Positions 7,563 to 14,446 of a DNA stretch of 15,494 nt are shown one piece after another (the first letter of the stretch is position 1; each line of letters starts with the position of its first letter). The notes under the pieces are model-generated. The model had not been told where the DNA came from and did no database searches. It saw nothing but the letters and a program-made list of their open reading frames with translations. This DNA comes from Chloroflexota bacterium (GTDB lineage: Bacteria; Chloroflexota; Anaerolineae; Anaerolineales; DRMV01): NCBI GenBank assembly GCA_013153135.1, contig JAADFA010000046.1, positions 1-15,494 of the forward strand, read 5' to 3'. A program made the translations under genes and the position numbers.

Positions 7563-8069
7563 ATGCCCCCAACCCCATGGTGGCGCCCGTTGCCCATCGA
7601 AGCGACATTACACGAACGCTACCCCGTTTGGGCGGTAGTCCAGGTGCGTTACGGAGACTTGGATACGCTGGGCCACGCGAACAACGCGGTCTACCTCTCG
7701 TACCTGGAAATGGGCCGCGTCGCGTACCTGCGGCAGCGTTTGGCCGTGGACCATCCCGGGGGCTATTCGTTCGTGGTCGCGCGGGTGGAAATCGATTACC
7801 TACGGCCTGCGTTCCTGGGCGATCTGATCGCGGTCGCGCTCAAACCCGTCCATGTGGGTCGGTCGTCCTTCACCTACGGCTACTGCCTCTATCACGGCGA
7901 AACGGGCCAGCCCATCGCGCAGGCGCGCAGCGTGCAAGTGTACTGGGACGCGCGTGCAGGCCGCTCCCACCCCCTGCCCGACTCATGGCGAACCGCGCTC
8001 GAAGCGGATATGGCCCGCTTCGGGATAGAGGTCGACTGTGCCTCGCTCACACCCACCTCCACTTCGTGA
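7563..8069 (+). CDS. Hot-dog acyl-CoA thioesterase, 4HBT/YbgC-FadM-like
   Basis: A 168-residue protein with the family signature RYGDLDTLGHANNAVYLSYLE (29-49), in which Asp34, Gly37-His38 and Asn40-Asn41 match the 4-hydroxybenzoyl-CoA thioesterase active-site pattern. Downstream YLRPAFLGD (about 79-87) and VGRSSFTYGY follow the usual hot-dog strand order. The family hydrolyses acyl-CoA thioesters to free acid and CoA, and the substrate here is unknown. The ATG lies 10 bases after the PBP1A stop, with GAGGAAGG in the overlap region serving as ribosome binding site, so it is probably cotranscribed with PBP1A and the MaoC gene. The Ser/Thr-rich C-terminal end (SLTPTSTS) is outside the domain. 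Confidence 0.9.
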   Translation: MPPTPWWRPLPIEATLHERYPVWAVVQVRYGDLDTLGHANNAVYLSYLEMGRVAYLRQRLAVDHPGGYSFVVARVEIDYLRPAFLGDLIAVALKPVHVGRSSFTYGYCLYHGETGQPIAQARSVQVYWDARAGRSHPLPDSWRTALEADMARFGIEVDCASLTPTSTS

Positions 8070-8121
8070 AGCTCATCCTCGGCTAAGCTCAACGGGCCCG
8101 CGCTGCCCCCAGGTAGCCCAT

Positions 8122-10134
8122 TCACGGATAACGTGTAGCCCCAGAACACGCGCGAATCTCGAGCAGCCAACGGGTAGGTTGGTCCTCAGGGGCCTGCGCG
8201 ACCACGCGGGTGCACGGATGCTCAAACAGCTCGGCCACGAGGTCCGCGGGAAGGGTTTCAAGCCATTGGGCGCGCACATACACATGGGTGAAACCCAACG
8301 CGCGCAACGCGGGGAGCTCGGGCCGGGCTACCAGGGCCTGATGCTCGGGGAAGGGGTCATGGAACCACCGGCCGTACCAGGTTGGGCGACCGGTCACCAC
8401 GACGACGGGCCAGCCCAAGGGGTCGAAGACGAGAGCGTCTCGGGGCAAGGCGTTCCACACCTCGCGCGCGATCGCGGCATCAGCCAGGGTGATGTGCTGT
8501 CCAAGCCGAGGGCGTTGCAACGCGGAAAGCTGCAACGCGGCAATAACCACGCCCGGTAGCCAAACTAGAGCCAGAGCCACGCTCGCCAGCTGTACGCGTC
8601 GACGGCGGCCTTGAGCCACCCACGTCACCAGGGCCATCACCAAGAGCAAGTTCACCACCCACACGCCAAAGCCCGCGACACGCGCAAAAGCGTGGTCTGA
8701 CTGATAGCGCACAAACACGGGCAAGACCAAGCCGAAGATGGCGCTCCACGCGAAAGGACCATCCACAGCGGCTTGGGGCGAGGCGCGCCAGGCCCAACGT
8801 ACCACCCAAGGAGCGAAAAGCACGGTCGGGCCCAACTCAACCAGGATAAACGGCCAAGCCCAAAGGTTGGTCAAGGGCAAAGGCCCCCACTGGGCCGAAA
8901 GAACCGCGGGCGGCCAACGGAGCTGGAACGCGGACGGGCCGACACCCGAGGCGGTGGCTGTTAGGGCTGCGCGCACAAAATGGGTGAGCACGCCACCCTG
9001 AAGCAGCGCCAAGGGCGCGGAGAGGGCCAACACGCGCAGCCATGGTTGTGCCCAACATGCGCGCCACCACGCGCGTGAAAGCCCTAGCCGTCCGGCTCCT
9101 CGGCAGCGTCCCAGACCGTATACGGCCGCGCCCAGCCAAAGCAACACATACGCGACCTCCCACGCGAGGGCCAACAAGCCCGCCAGCGCGGCCAACACGC
9201 CAAACCCAACCCAACCCCGCGCGCGCGGGAGCAAAGCCCAAAGCAAAAGCAACAGCACAAACGCGAACATTTGAGGCCCCGCGTGCGCGGTCATGACACC
9301 AGGATAGCGGATGCCATTTAGAAACGCGAACGGCCAGCCCCACGGCGGGCCCAGGTCGCCCCACGGTGCGGGGTCAAGCAGGGCTCGGATGAGGCGCGGA
9401 CCCAAAAGGTCCACGTGCTGGTCGAGCATGCGCAACCCAGGCCGCGGCACCAACAGCAAAAGATACCGCGCGCCGCCCGCGAACGCGAAGGTCGCGCCCC
9501 ACGCGACTCGGGCCCACCAACGAGTCAGCCGGGTGAACGCGAACCACATCGCGAGGCCGAGGGCATAGGTCCATACCAGCGCTTTGGTCAGGTCGTACGC
9601 CGTCCAGGGGAGCAGGCCAACCACCCGGGCCAAAACTGCCGCGAGCAACGAAAACGCGTAGTGATAAGGGATCGTCTGTCCAGGCCACACCGCGTTGTGC
9701 GGCGGGAAGTACCCTGCCGCCAATGTGCTAATTAAGGTGAGGTGCATATATTCGTCAAAAAGCAGGAGCCCCAGCTCAACACCGAAGGCAATGCCCCAGA
9801 TCAAGAGTGCGAGGATAAGCCACCCTTTTAGCTGCCACGTGGTGCGTAGCCAGGCCCGCCACGTGCCACGGCGGAGCTGAGGTACAGTAAGTCCGGCCAA
9901 AAGCGCAGCCGCAACCCAAATGGCCCAGAGCCATGGAAGCCCATAAGCCAAGCCATTGAGCAACACCAGGTAGACCCCCATACCCACACCCCAGCCCGCG
10001 AGCCAACGCGACCGGGTAGAAAGATGGGCAAAGGGAGCTAACAAGGCCCAACCTGCCCATGCCCAAAGGGCCATCAGGCCTAAGCCGGCAGCCAAGCGCA
10101 TGATGGAGAAGTCATAAAACCATCCACTGAGCAC
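8122..10134 (-). CDS. Polytopic membrane protein, GT-C glycosyltransferase-like
   Basis: A 670-residue protein with roughly a dozen predicted membrane helices over residues 10-530 and a soluble C-terminal domain (about 533-670). In the first large outer loop there is FDEYMH (126-131), then FPPHNAVWPG and YHYAF (157-161). This acidic loop motif plus a later YHY is typical of GT-C superfamily enzymes that use lipid-linked sugars, with the Asp/Glu pair as likely catalytic residues. The C-terminal domain (for example ALRALGFTHVYVR) resembles soluble tails often found in such proteins. Donor and acceptor cannot be told. Start is GTG at 10134 with AAGGAGG about six bases upstream. It follows the pnp terminator by about 40 bases and converges on the thioesterase gene. 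No own promoter is evident, so it may rely on readthrough. Confidence 0.7.
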   Translation of the reverse strand: MLSGWFYDFSIMRLAAGLGLMALWAWAGWALLAPFAHLSTRSRWLAGWGVGMGVYLVLLNGLAYGLPWLWAIWVAAALLAGLTVPQLRRGTWRAWLRTTWQLKGWLILALLIWGIAFGVELGLLLFDEYMHLTLISTLAAGYFPPHNAVWPGQTIPYHYAFSLLAAVLARVVGLLPWTAYDLTKALVWTYALGLAMWFAFTRLTRWWARVAWGATFAFAGGARYLLLLVPRPGLRMLDQHVDLLGPRLIRALLDPAPWGDLGPPWGWPFAFLNGIRYPGVMTAHAGPQMFAFVLLLLLWALLPRARGWVGFGVLAALAGLLALAWEVAYVLLWLGAAVYGLGRCRGAGRLGLSRAWWRACWAQPWLRVLALSAPLALLQGGVLTHFVRAALTATASGVGPSAFQLRWPPAVLSAQWGPLPLTNLWAWPFILVELGPTVLFAPWVVRWAWRASPQAAVDGPFAWSAIFGLVLPVFVRYQSDHAFARVAGFGVWVVNLLLVMALVTWVAQGRRRRVQLASVALALVWLPGVVIAALQLSALQRPRLGQHITLADAAIAREVWNALPRDALVFDPLGWPVVVVTGRPTWYGRWFHDPFPEHQALVARPELPALRALGFTHVYVRAQWLETLPADLVAELFEHPCTRVVAQAPEDQPTRWLLEIRACSGATRYP

Positions 10135-10173
10135 GCGCGCCTCCTTGGCGTGCGGTTCGTGGTATTGAGCGCG

Positions 10174-10201
10174 AAAAACCCGGGCCTTTCGGGGCCCGGG
10201 T
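10174..10201 (-). terminator. Intrinsic terminator after pnp
   Basis: On the minus strand ACCCGGGCC and GGCCCGGGT form a perfect 9-bp stem around a CCGAAA loop, followed directly by TTTT (the T run including the stem end is five). It lies 34 bases after the pnp stop codon and before the GT-C gene, so it should end the rpsO-pnp transcription unit. Confidence 0.88.
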
Positions 10202-10234
10202 CATGGGCGTTCCCAATCCCGGGGATGCTGAAGC

Positions 10235-12622
10235 CTAGGCGCGATCCGCCCCGCCCTCGTCTCGCGGCTCCCGCGGGTTGCGCGCAGGCCGCGATGAACC
10301 GGAACGAGGACCACGACGCGGCCCCGAAGGCCGACCGGCACTACGTCGCGGGCCACTGCGGCTATCCCGCGGGCCTCGGTTAGGGCGTCCGCCCTCGCGG
10401 CGCGGCGCGCGCGGGGGCGGGAGTTTTTCTTCACCCGGTCGCGGCTGGATGCCGCGATCTCGGGCCCGGGCTTCTTCCAGGCTCCAGCCTTCCAACACGG
10501 CCTGCCGCGAGAGCCGAATCTTGCCAGTGGTATCGTCAATGTCGGTGACCATGACCTCGACTTGATCACCAACGTGCACCACATCCTCAACTTTATTGAC
10601 CCGCCCTGCGGCGAGCTGGGAAATGTGCAGCAGGCCCGTGGTGCCGGGCAAAATCTCGACGATGGCCCCGAAGTCGGTAATGCGCACCACACGGCCGGTG
10701 TAAATGCGCCCTTCTTTGGGCACTTCGGTCAAGGCTTCAATGCGGCGCAAGGCCTCTTGCGCGCCAGCCTGGTCCGTCGACGCGATAAAGACGCGGCCAT
10801 CTTCCATGATATCGATCTTGGTGTCGGTCTCGTCCTGCAACGCGCGGATGATCCGACCGCCCGGCCCAATGACCGCGCCAATGCGCTCCACCGGGATCTG
10901 AATGGTGATCATGCGCGGGACGTGCGGTTTGAGCTCTTTGCGCGGCTCGGGGATGACCTCAAGCATCTTTTGCAAGATGTGCAGCCGCGCCTCACGGGCC
11001 TGGCTCAACGCGCGGGCCATAATTTCCTTGGTCAGGCCCGCGATCTTGATGTCCATCTGCAGGGCAGTGATGCCTTTTTCGGTGCCCGCGACCTTGAAGT
11101 CCATATCGCCCAACATATCTTCTAGGCCCAAGATATCGGTGAGCACCACGAACTGGTCACCTTCCTTGATCAAGCCCATAGCCACGCCCGCGACAGGGGC
11201 CTTAATGGGCACGCCTGTGTCCATCAACGCCAGCGTCGAACCGCACACTGAAGCCATGGACGTGGAGCCGTTGGAGGAGAGGACCTCCGAGACCAAGCGC
11301 AAAGTGTAAGGAAATTCCTCTTCTGGAGGAATGACGGGAACCAACGCGCGCTCGGCCAAAGCGCCATGGCCGATCTCACGCCGCGAGGCGCCACGCAAGG
11401 GCTTGACCTCGCCGGTGGAAAAGGGTGGGAAGTTGTAATGGTGCATATATCGCTTGGATTCGACCGGGGTCAAGCCATCCAGTTCTTGGGCTTCCCGTGG
11501 GGTACCCAAAGTGCACAAGGTGAGCACCTGAGTCTCGCCCCGGGTGAAAAGGCCTGAACCATGAGCACGGGGGCTAATATCCACACCCACCCAAATGGGC
11601 CGAATCTCGGTTGGTGTGCGGCCATCAGCCCGGATGCCGGTCTCAAGGATGCGGCGCCGCATCACCTGTTTGAGGGCCTCTTCAAACGCGACCTTGACCT
11701 GAAGCGGTGTGGGCACCTCGGCTTCAGGGTCGTCTTCGGGCGGTGTGGTGAAACGCTCGATAACCTCGTCCCGCAGCGCGTCAATGGCTCGGTTGCGCTC
11801 CTTCTTGCGCAGGGTGGGTACGAGGATCTCCTTTACGATGCGATCGGCCACGGCTTCGTAGACCTGAGCCTTAAGCTCTTCAGGGACAATAAAGGGCTCA
11901 TACTCGGCCTTGGGCTTGCCGATCTGCTGCGCCATTTGCTCCTGCAAGTCGATGAGGGGTTGCAGGGCCTGGTGACCAAAAGCCAATGCCTCGACCATAA
12001 CGTCTTCGGGCACTTCTTTTGCGCCCGCTTCGACCATGATGATCGCATCGCGCGTCCCCGCGATGCGCAGGTCTAAATCTGACTTCTCCATCTCCGAGAA
12101 GGTGGGGTTGACCACAAATTGGCCATCAATACGTCCAATGCGCACCGCAGCGATGGGGCCGTTCCAGGGGATGTCAGAGATGGCCAATGCAGCCGACGCG
12201 GCGTTGACCGCGAGGATGTCCAAGGGATGCTCTTCATCCACAGACCAGGAGTAGATAATAACCTGGACCTCGTTACGCAAATCCTTGGGGAAGAGGGGAC
12301 GGATAGGACGGTCGACCAAACGCGCGGTCAAAATCGCTTCTTCGGTGGGGCGTCCTTCTCGGCGGAAGAAGGAACCAGGGATGCGGCCACCCGCGTACAG
12401 GCGTTCTTCGTAGTCGACGCGCAGGGGGAAGAAATCCACATCCTCTCGCGGTTTATCGCTCATGGTGGCCGCGGCAAAAACCATGGTGTCGCCCATACGC
12501 ACGGTCACCGCGCCATTGGCCTGAAACGCGAGATGCCCTGTTTCGATGATGATTTTCTTGCCCGCAATCTCAGTTTCAAAGCGATATATTGGGGGGTGAT
12601 TCGGCGAAGCAATGAAGGTCAT
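10235..12622 (-). CDS. pnp: Polyribonucleotide nucleotidyltransferase (PNPase)
   Basis: A 795-residue protein with the full PNPase order: first RNase PH-like core (about 15-150, with GRIPGSFFRREGRPTE at 79-94 and RLVDRPIRPLFP at 101-112), helical linker (about 240-320), second core (about 330-560, with LGDMDFKVAG at 504-513 carrying active-site acids), KH domain (about 572-630, IGPGGR at 585-590) and S1 domain (about 637-707). It degrades RNA 3' to 5' with phosphate and forms a trimeric ring in the cytoplasm. Typical bacterial PNPases are about 700-720 residues. The extra length here is an Arg/Gly/Pro-rich basic tail (735-795). The ATG at 12622 has AGGAGG about seven bases upstream. It lies downstream of rpsO, the arrangement conserved in many bacteria, and has a structured leader. 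Confidence 0.98.
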   Translation of the reverse strand: MTFIASPNHPPIYRFETEIAGKKIIIETGHLAFQANGAVTVRMGDTMVFAAATMSDKPREDVDFFPLRVDYEERLYAGGRIPGSFFRREGRPTEEAILTARLVDRPIRPLFPKDLRNEVQVIIYSWSVDEEHPLDILAVNAASAALAISDIPWNGPIAAVRIGRIDGQFVVNPTFSEMEKSDLDLRIAGTRDAIIMVEAGAKEVPEDVMVEALAFGHQALQPLIDLQEQMAQQIGKPKAEYEPFIVPEELKAQVYEAVADRIVKEILVPTLRKKERNRAIDALRDEVIERFTTPPEDDPEAEVPTPLQVKVAFEEALKQVMRRRILETGIRADGRTPTEIRPIWVGVDISPRAHGSGLFTRGETQVLTLCTLGTPREAQELDGLTPVESKRYMHHYNFPPFSTGEVKPLRGASRREIGHGALAERALVPVIPPEEEFPYTLRLVSEVLSSNGSTSMASVCGSTLALMDTGVPIKAPVAGVAMGLIKEGDQFVVLTDILGLEDMLGDMDFKVAGTEKGITALQMDIKIAGLTKEIMARALSQAREARLHILQKMLEVIPEPRKELKPHVPRMITIQIPVERIGAVIGPGGRIIRALQDETDTKIDIMEDGRVFIASTDQAGAQEALRRIEALTEVPKEGRIYTGRVVRITDFGAIVEILPGTTGLLHISQLAAGRVNKVEDVVHVGDQVEVMVTDIDDTTGKIRLSRQAVLEGWSLEEARARDRGIQPRPGEEKLPPPRAPRREGGRPNRGPRDSRSGPRRSAGRPSGPRRGPRSGSSRPARNPREPRDEGGADRA

Positions 12623-12634
12623 CGGATTGCCTCC

Positions 12635-12653
12635 TGGTCAAAGGGGTTGACCA
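12635..12653 (-). promoter_or_regulatory. Hairpin touching the pnp Shine-Dalgarno
   Basis: On the minus strand TGGTCAA-CCCCT-TTGACCA forms a 7-bp stem with a 5-base loop. The last base of the stem is also the first base of the AGGAGG ribosome binding site (12630-12635). This could modulate access of the ribosome or serve as a recognition site for PNPase or RNase III-like control. The structure is seen; the regulation is inferred from the known autoregulation of pnp leaders in enterobacteria. Confidence 0.55.
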
Positions 12654-12676
12654 AGGGCCCGCTTCGGTCAGGGACT

Positions 12677-12710
12677 GGCGAATAACGCGCCCGGTGCCGC
12701 GACATTCGCC
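12677..12710 (-). promoter_or_regulatory. Long hairpin in the pnp leader
   Basis: GGCGAAT and ATTCGCC form a perfect 7-bp outer stem. Inside, after a 2x2 internal loop, CGCG pairs with CGCG around an 8-base loop. It lies 55 bases upstream of the pnp start codon, between the upstream terminator-like hairpin and the hairpin at the ribosome binding site, so the whole leader looks structured. A double-stranded stem here would be a plausible RNase III substrate. Confidence 0.55.
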
Positions 12711-12745
12711 AATTCCCAACCTCCACGGGCCTTGGTCGCAAACGC

Positions 12746-12777
12746 CAAAAAGCCGACACACCCGAGGCGCGTCGGCT
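12746..12777 (-). terminator. Intrinsic terminator between rpsO and pnp
   Basis: On the minus strand AGCCGACGCGCC pairs with GGGTGTGTCGGCT to form a 12-bp stem (two G-U pairs) with a three-base TCG loop, followed by TTTTT. It lies about 70 bases after the rpsO stop. Because the only visible -10 box before pnp (12803-12808) is upstream of this hairpin, it could act both as an rpsO terminator and as an attenuator of pnp. Confidence 0.85.
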
Positions 12778-12802
12778 CATGGCCAAACGGTGCTGGAAGG
12801 GG

Positions 12803-12808
12803 ATTATA
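12803..12808 (-). promoter_or_regulatory. Extended -10 promoter for pnp
   Basis: The minus strand reads GGTGGTATAATCCCC, a perfect TATAAT with TGn extension and no clear -35 box. It lies 40 bases after the rpsO stop. A transcript would start near 12796 and immediately include the terminator hairpin at 12746-12777. No better -10 box is visible between that hairpin and the pnp start codon. Confidence 0.5.
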
Positions 12809-12847
12809 CCACCGACCGTTGAACCCGGCCCTCCGGACACATCGGGG

Positions 12848-13123
12848 TTAAAACTTCCGCCGGATCCCCAACTTATCCGTGATGTAAACGTAGCGCTGAT
12901 AATTTTTATCGCGCAGGTAACGCAACAGGCGCCGACGCTTACCGACCATCTTGAACAGGCCACGCCGCGAGGCTTCATCGTCCTTATGTTGCTTGAGGTG
13001 CTCCGTCAAGCGCTGGATACGATAGGTGAGCAAGGCGATCTGAACCTCCGGCGAGCCTGTATCGTTGGGGTCCCGTTGGAATTCGCGAATAATCTGCTCT
13101 TTAATCTCCTTATCAATGGCCAT
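12848..13123 (-). CDS. rpsO: 30S ribosomal protein S15
   Basis: A 91-residue protein, close to the usual 88-89. The family pattern is clear throughout: FQRDPNDTGSPEVQIALLTYRI (15-36), LTEHLKQHKDDEASRRGLF (39-57) and KRRRLLRYLRDKNYQRY (62-78). S15 binds the central domain of 16S rRNA early in 30S assembly. The ATG at 13123 is supported by AAGGAG about seven bases upstream. It precedes pnp on the same strand, the standard rpsO-pnp order, and has its own extended -10 promoter and a hairpin-rich leader. Confidence 0.98.
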   Translation of the reverse strand: MAIDKEIKEQIIREFQRDPNDTGSPEVQIALLTYRIQRLTEHLKQHKDDEASRRGLFKMVGKRRRLLRYLRDKNYQRYVYITDKLGIRRKF

Positions 13124-13143
13124 GGGTCGCTCCTTCGCCCAAG

Positions 13144-13199
13144 TCTCCGAGCGGAGAGCCGCCCCTCAGAAGAGGAGGGGCAACCGCGTTGCCACGCGG
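13144..13199 (-). promoter_or_regulatory. Structured rpsO leader, candidate S15 autoregulatory element
   Basis: Three short hairpins follow each other in the untranslated leader. In transcript order they are CCGCGT-GGCA-ACGCGG (13199-13184), GCCCCTC-CTCTTCT-GAGGGGC (13181-13161) and TCTCC-GCTC-GGAGA (13157-13144), the last ending about 20 bases before the start codon. S15 is known to repress its own mRNA in several phyla through differing leader structures that mimic its rRNA site. The structures are seen; the regulatory role is inference. Confidence 0.5.
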
Positions 13200-13228
13200 G
13201 GCCACCCTCCGCCGGGCAAGCCAGCCCG

Positions 13229-13234
13229 ATTATA
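13229..13234 (-). promoter_or_regulatory. Extended -10 promoter for rpsO
   Basis: The minus strand reads TTTTTTGGTATAATCGGG, a perfect TATAAT with TGn extension. The transcript would start near 13222, giving a leader of about 100 bases that contains the three hairpins. No convincing -35 hexamer is present at 16-18 bases. Confidence 0.6.
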
Positions 13235-13395
13235 CCAAAAAACACGAGCAACAGCGGCCGTTTGGGTGCCCACAAAGGTTGTAGAAATGCCAATCGCCCC
13301 CGTCCACAGGCGCCGCAGGTTGGAAGCCCGCGGTCAGTCGGCATAAAATGACACACGAATCATCCGGCCCAACGCAGCGTGCGGGGGAATCTGTA

Positions 13396-13417
13396 GCGGG
13401 CGAGTTTCGCCGCCCGC
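13396..13417. repeat. Palindrome 2 of repeat unit A
   Basis: GCGGGCGA-GTTTCG-CCGCCCGC forms a 7-bp or longer GC-rich hairpin. The same hairpin recurs at 13532-13553 (136 bases later) and, with changes in loop and stem, at 15115-15135. It is one of the two palindromes that define the internal unit of the element. Confidence 0.7.
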
Positions 13418-13429
13418 GGCATGGCCACG

Positions 13430-13467
13430 CTCGCGTGCCGCCCCGCCGCGGGCTGGAAGCCCGCGGC
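13430..13467. repeat. 38-nt core shared by both repeat elements, containing palindrome 1
   Basis: This stretch is identical base for base to 15021-15058, about 1.6 kb away. Its second half is the palindrome GCCGCGGGCT-GGA-AGCCCGCGGC (13445-13467), a 10-bp stem with a three-base loop. A degraded copy lies in unit A around 13312-13333. Such GCGGGCTGGAAGCCCGC repeats are REP-like in appearance. Confidence 0.85.
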
Positions 13468-13531
13468 GAGTTGCCATAAAATTGCGCGCGAACCATCGGC
13501 CCAATGCGCGGGGCATGGGATGGCGAAGATA

Positions 13532-13553
13532 GCGGGCGGGTTTCGCCGCCCGC
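13532..13553. repeat. Palindrome 2 of repeat unit B
   Basis: GCGGGCGG-GTTTCG-CCGCCCGC is a perfect 8-bp stem with a six-base loop, just inside the right inverted repeat of element 1. On the minus strand it follows the mce stop by about 30 bases and might also help end that transcript, although no U-run follows. Confidence 0.75.
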
Positions 13554-13583
13554 GGGCCTTCTACAAGCTTTGCCTGCACCCGG

Positions 13584-14006
13584 TTAGGCTGTGGTATCGG
13601 CTCGCGCTTCGTAGAGTTCTACAAGCACGCCCCCCGCACTACGTGGATGAATGAACGCGTACCGACGGCCATCGGGACTAACACGCGGGGTTTCGTTGAT
13701 GAGCTCGACACCTTGCCCTCGCAAACGCGCCAGCATCGCGTCCAAGTCATCCACTTCCAGGCACACGTGGTGCATGCCTGGGCCACGCTTAGCCAAAAAG
13801 CGCGCCACGCCCGTGTCCAAACGCTGAGGCACAACGATCTCGATCTCATCATCGCCCACGGGCAAAAACGCGACCCGCACGCCCTCTTGGGGTACATCCG
13901 CCACCCGAGCGACGGCAATGCCCAGCCCATCTCGCCAAAAGCGCAGCGCTACGTCCATATCCTCGTGAACCAACGCCAGATGGGCCACACGGACCACGCG
14001 AGCCAT
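13584..14006 (-). CDS. mce: Methylmalonyl-CoA epimerase (VOC family)
   Basis: A 140-residue vicinal-oxygen-chelate protein with two beta-alpha-beta-beta-beta halves. Metal-ligand positions are visible: His in RVAHLALV (6-13), His in GMHHVCLEVDDLDAML (about 76-91) and Glu in LVELYEA near the end. Length and pattern fit methylmalonyl-CoA epimerase, which interconverts (2R)- and (2S)-methylmalonyl-CoA in propionate metabolism or the 3-hydroxypropionate route. Another VOC lyase is possible but less likely. The ATG at 14006 is chosen because GAGGAGG lies six bases upstream; the longer reading to 14099 would cross a likely terminator. It is the last gene of a minus-strand set with thioredoxin and the OsmC protein. 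Its stop lies two bases from the repeat element. Confidence 0.85.
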   Translation of the reverse strand: MARVVRVAHLALVHEDMDVALRFWRDGLGIAVARVADVPQEGVRVAFLPVGDDEIEIVVPQRLDTGVARFLAKRGPGMHHVCLEVDDLDAMLARLRGQGVELINETPRVSPDGRRYAFIHPRSAGGVLVELYEARADTTA

Positions 14007-14032
14007 TATGAACCTCCTCGTTGCGAAACACG

Positions 14033-14056
14033 AAAAACGCCCGCTGAGGCTCGGGC
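14033..14056 (-). terminator. Possible weak terminator between thioredoxin and epimerase genes
   Basis: On the minus strand GCCCG and CGGGC form a 5-bp stem with an 8-base loop, followed by GTTTTTCG. It lies just after the thioredoxin stop. The short stem suggests partial termination, with readthrough into the epimerase gene, for which no separate promoter is visible. Confidence 0.45.
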
Positions 14057-14064
14057 ATCCTCGC

Positions 14065-14430
14065 CTATGCAGAGCCTTGTTGTTTACGTTGTTCAACAAT
14101 GGCCAGGAACTGGTCTACCAGCTGGCGCAACAGGGGCTCAGGCAACGCACCTACCTGTTGGTGCAACACCTGCCCGTCCGCGATGAGCAGCATTGTGGGA
14201 ATGCCCCGCACGCCAAAGTGCTGGGCCCATTTGGGGTTTTCATCGGTATTGACCTTGGCTACAATAAGCCGACCCGCGTATTCCCGCGCAATCTTCTCCA
14301 AAATGGGCTCCACAAAGCGACATGGCATACACCACGGCGCCCAGAAGTCCACAATTACGGGCAGATCGGATTTGAGCACCACTTTCTCAAAGGCCGCATC
14401 GGTAACATGAATAGGTTCGCTAATAGCCAT
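14065..14430 (-). CDS. Thioredoxin
   Basis: A 121-residue thioredoxin-fold protein. The active site is WCMPC (33-37) with Cys34 and Cys37, preceded by VIVDFWAP (25-32); the cis-proline is Pro78 in RGIPTMLLI. The common motif is WCGPC, so Met replaces Gly between the cysteines, which could shift redox potential or partner choice. Thioredoxins reduce protein disulfides in the cytoplasm; no signal peptide or membrane helix is seen. The ATG at 14430 has GGAGAGG five bases upstream. It follows the OsmC gene by 16 bases and so is probably in the same transcript, a natural pairing for thiol-peroxide defence. The tail VEQRKQQGSA extends slightly past the fold. Confidence 0.93.
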   Translation of the reverse strand: MAISEPIHVTDAAFEKVVLKSDLPVIVDFWAPWCMPCRFVEPILEKIAREYAGRLIVAKVNTDENPKWAQHFGVRGIPTMLLIADGQVLHQQVGALPEPLLRQLVDQFLAIVEQRKQQGSA

Positions 14431-14446
14431 GGTTCCTCTCCACCTT

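Larger units (their letters stand above)
13264..13581. mobile_element. MITE-like repeat element 1, bounded by 23-bp terminal inverted repeats
   Basis: The left end (13264-13286, starting GGGTGCCCACAAAGGTTG) and the reverse complement of the right end (13559-13581, GGGTGCAGGCAAAGCTTG) match at 19 of 23 bases. Inside are two tandem units offset by about 133 bases, anchored on CATAAAAT at 13342 and 13475. Each unit carries two GC-rich palindromes. The element holds no gene and fills most of the space between the rpsO promoter and the mce stop, ending two bases after that stop. A second, partly degraded copy lies at 14969-15223. I see no obvious target-site duplication and no transposase, so it would be non-autonomous. 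Confidence 0.6.

Noticed and set aside
13264..13581. CRISPR array
   Set aside because: The repeats are about 133 bases apart, palindromic and diverged, with no uniform short repeats or unique spacers and no cas genes.
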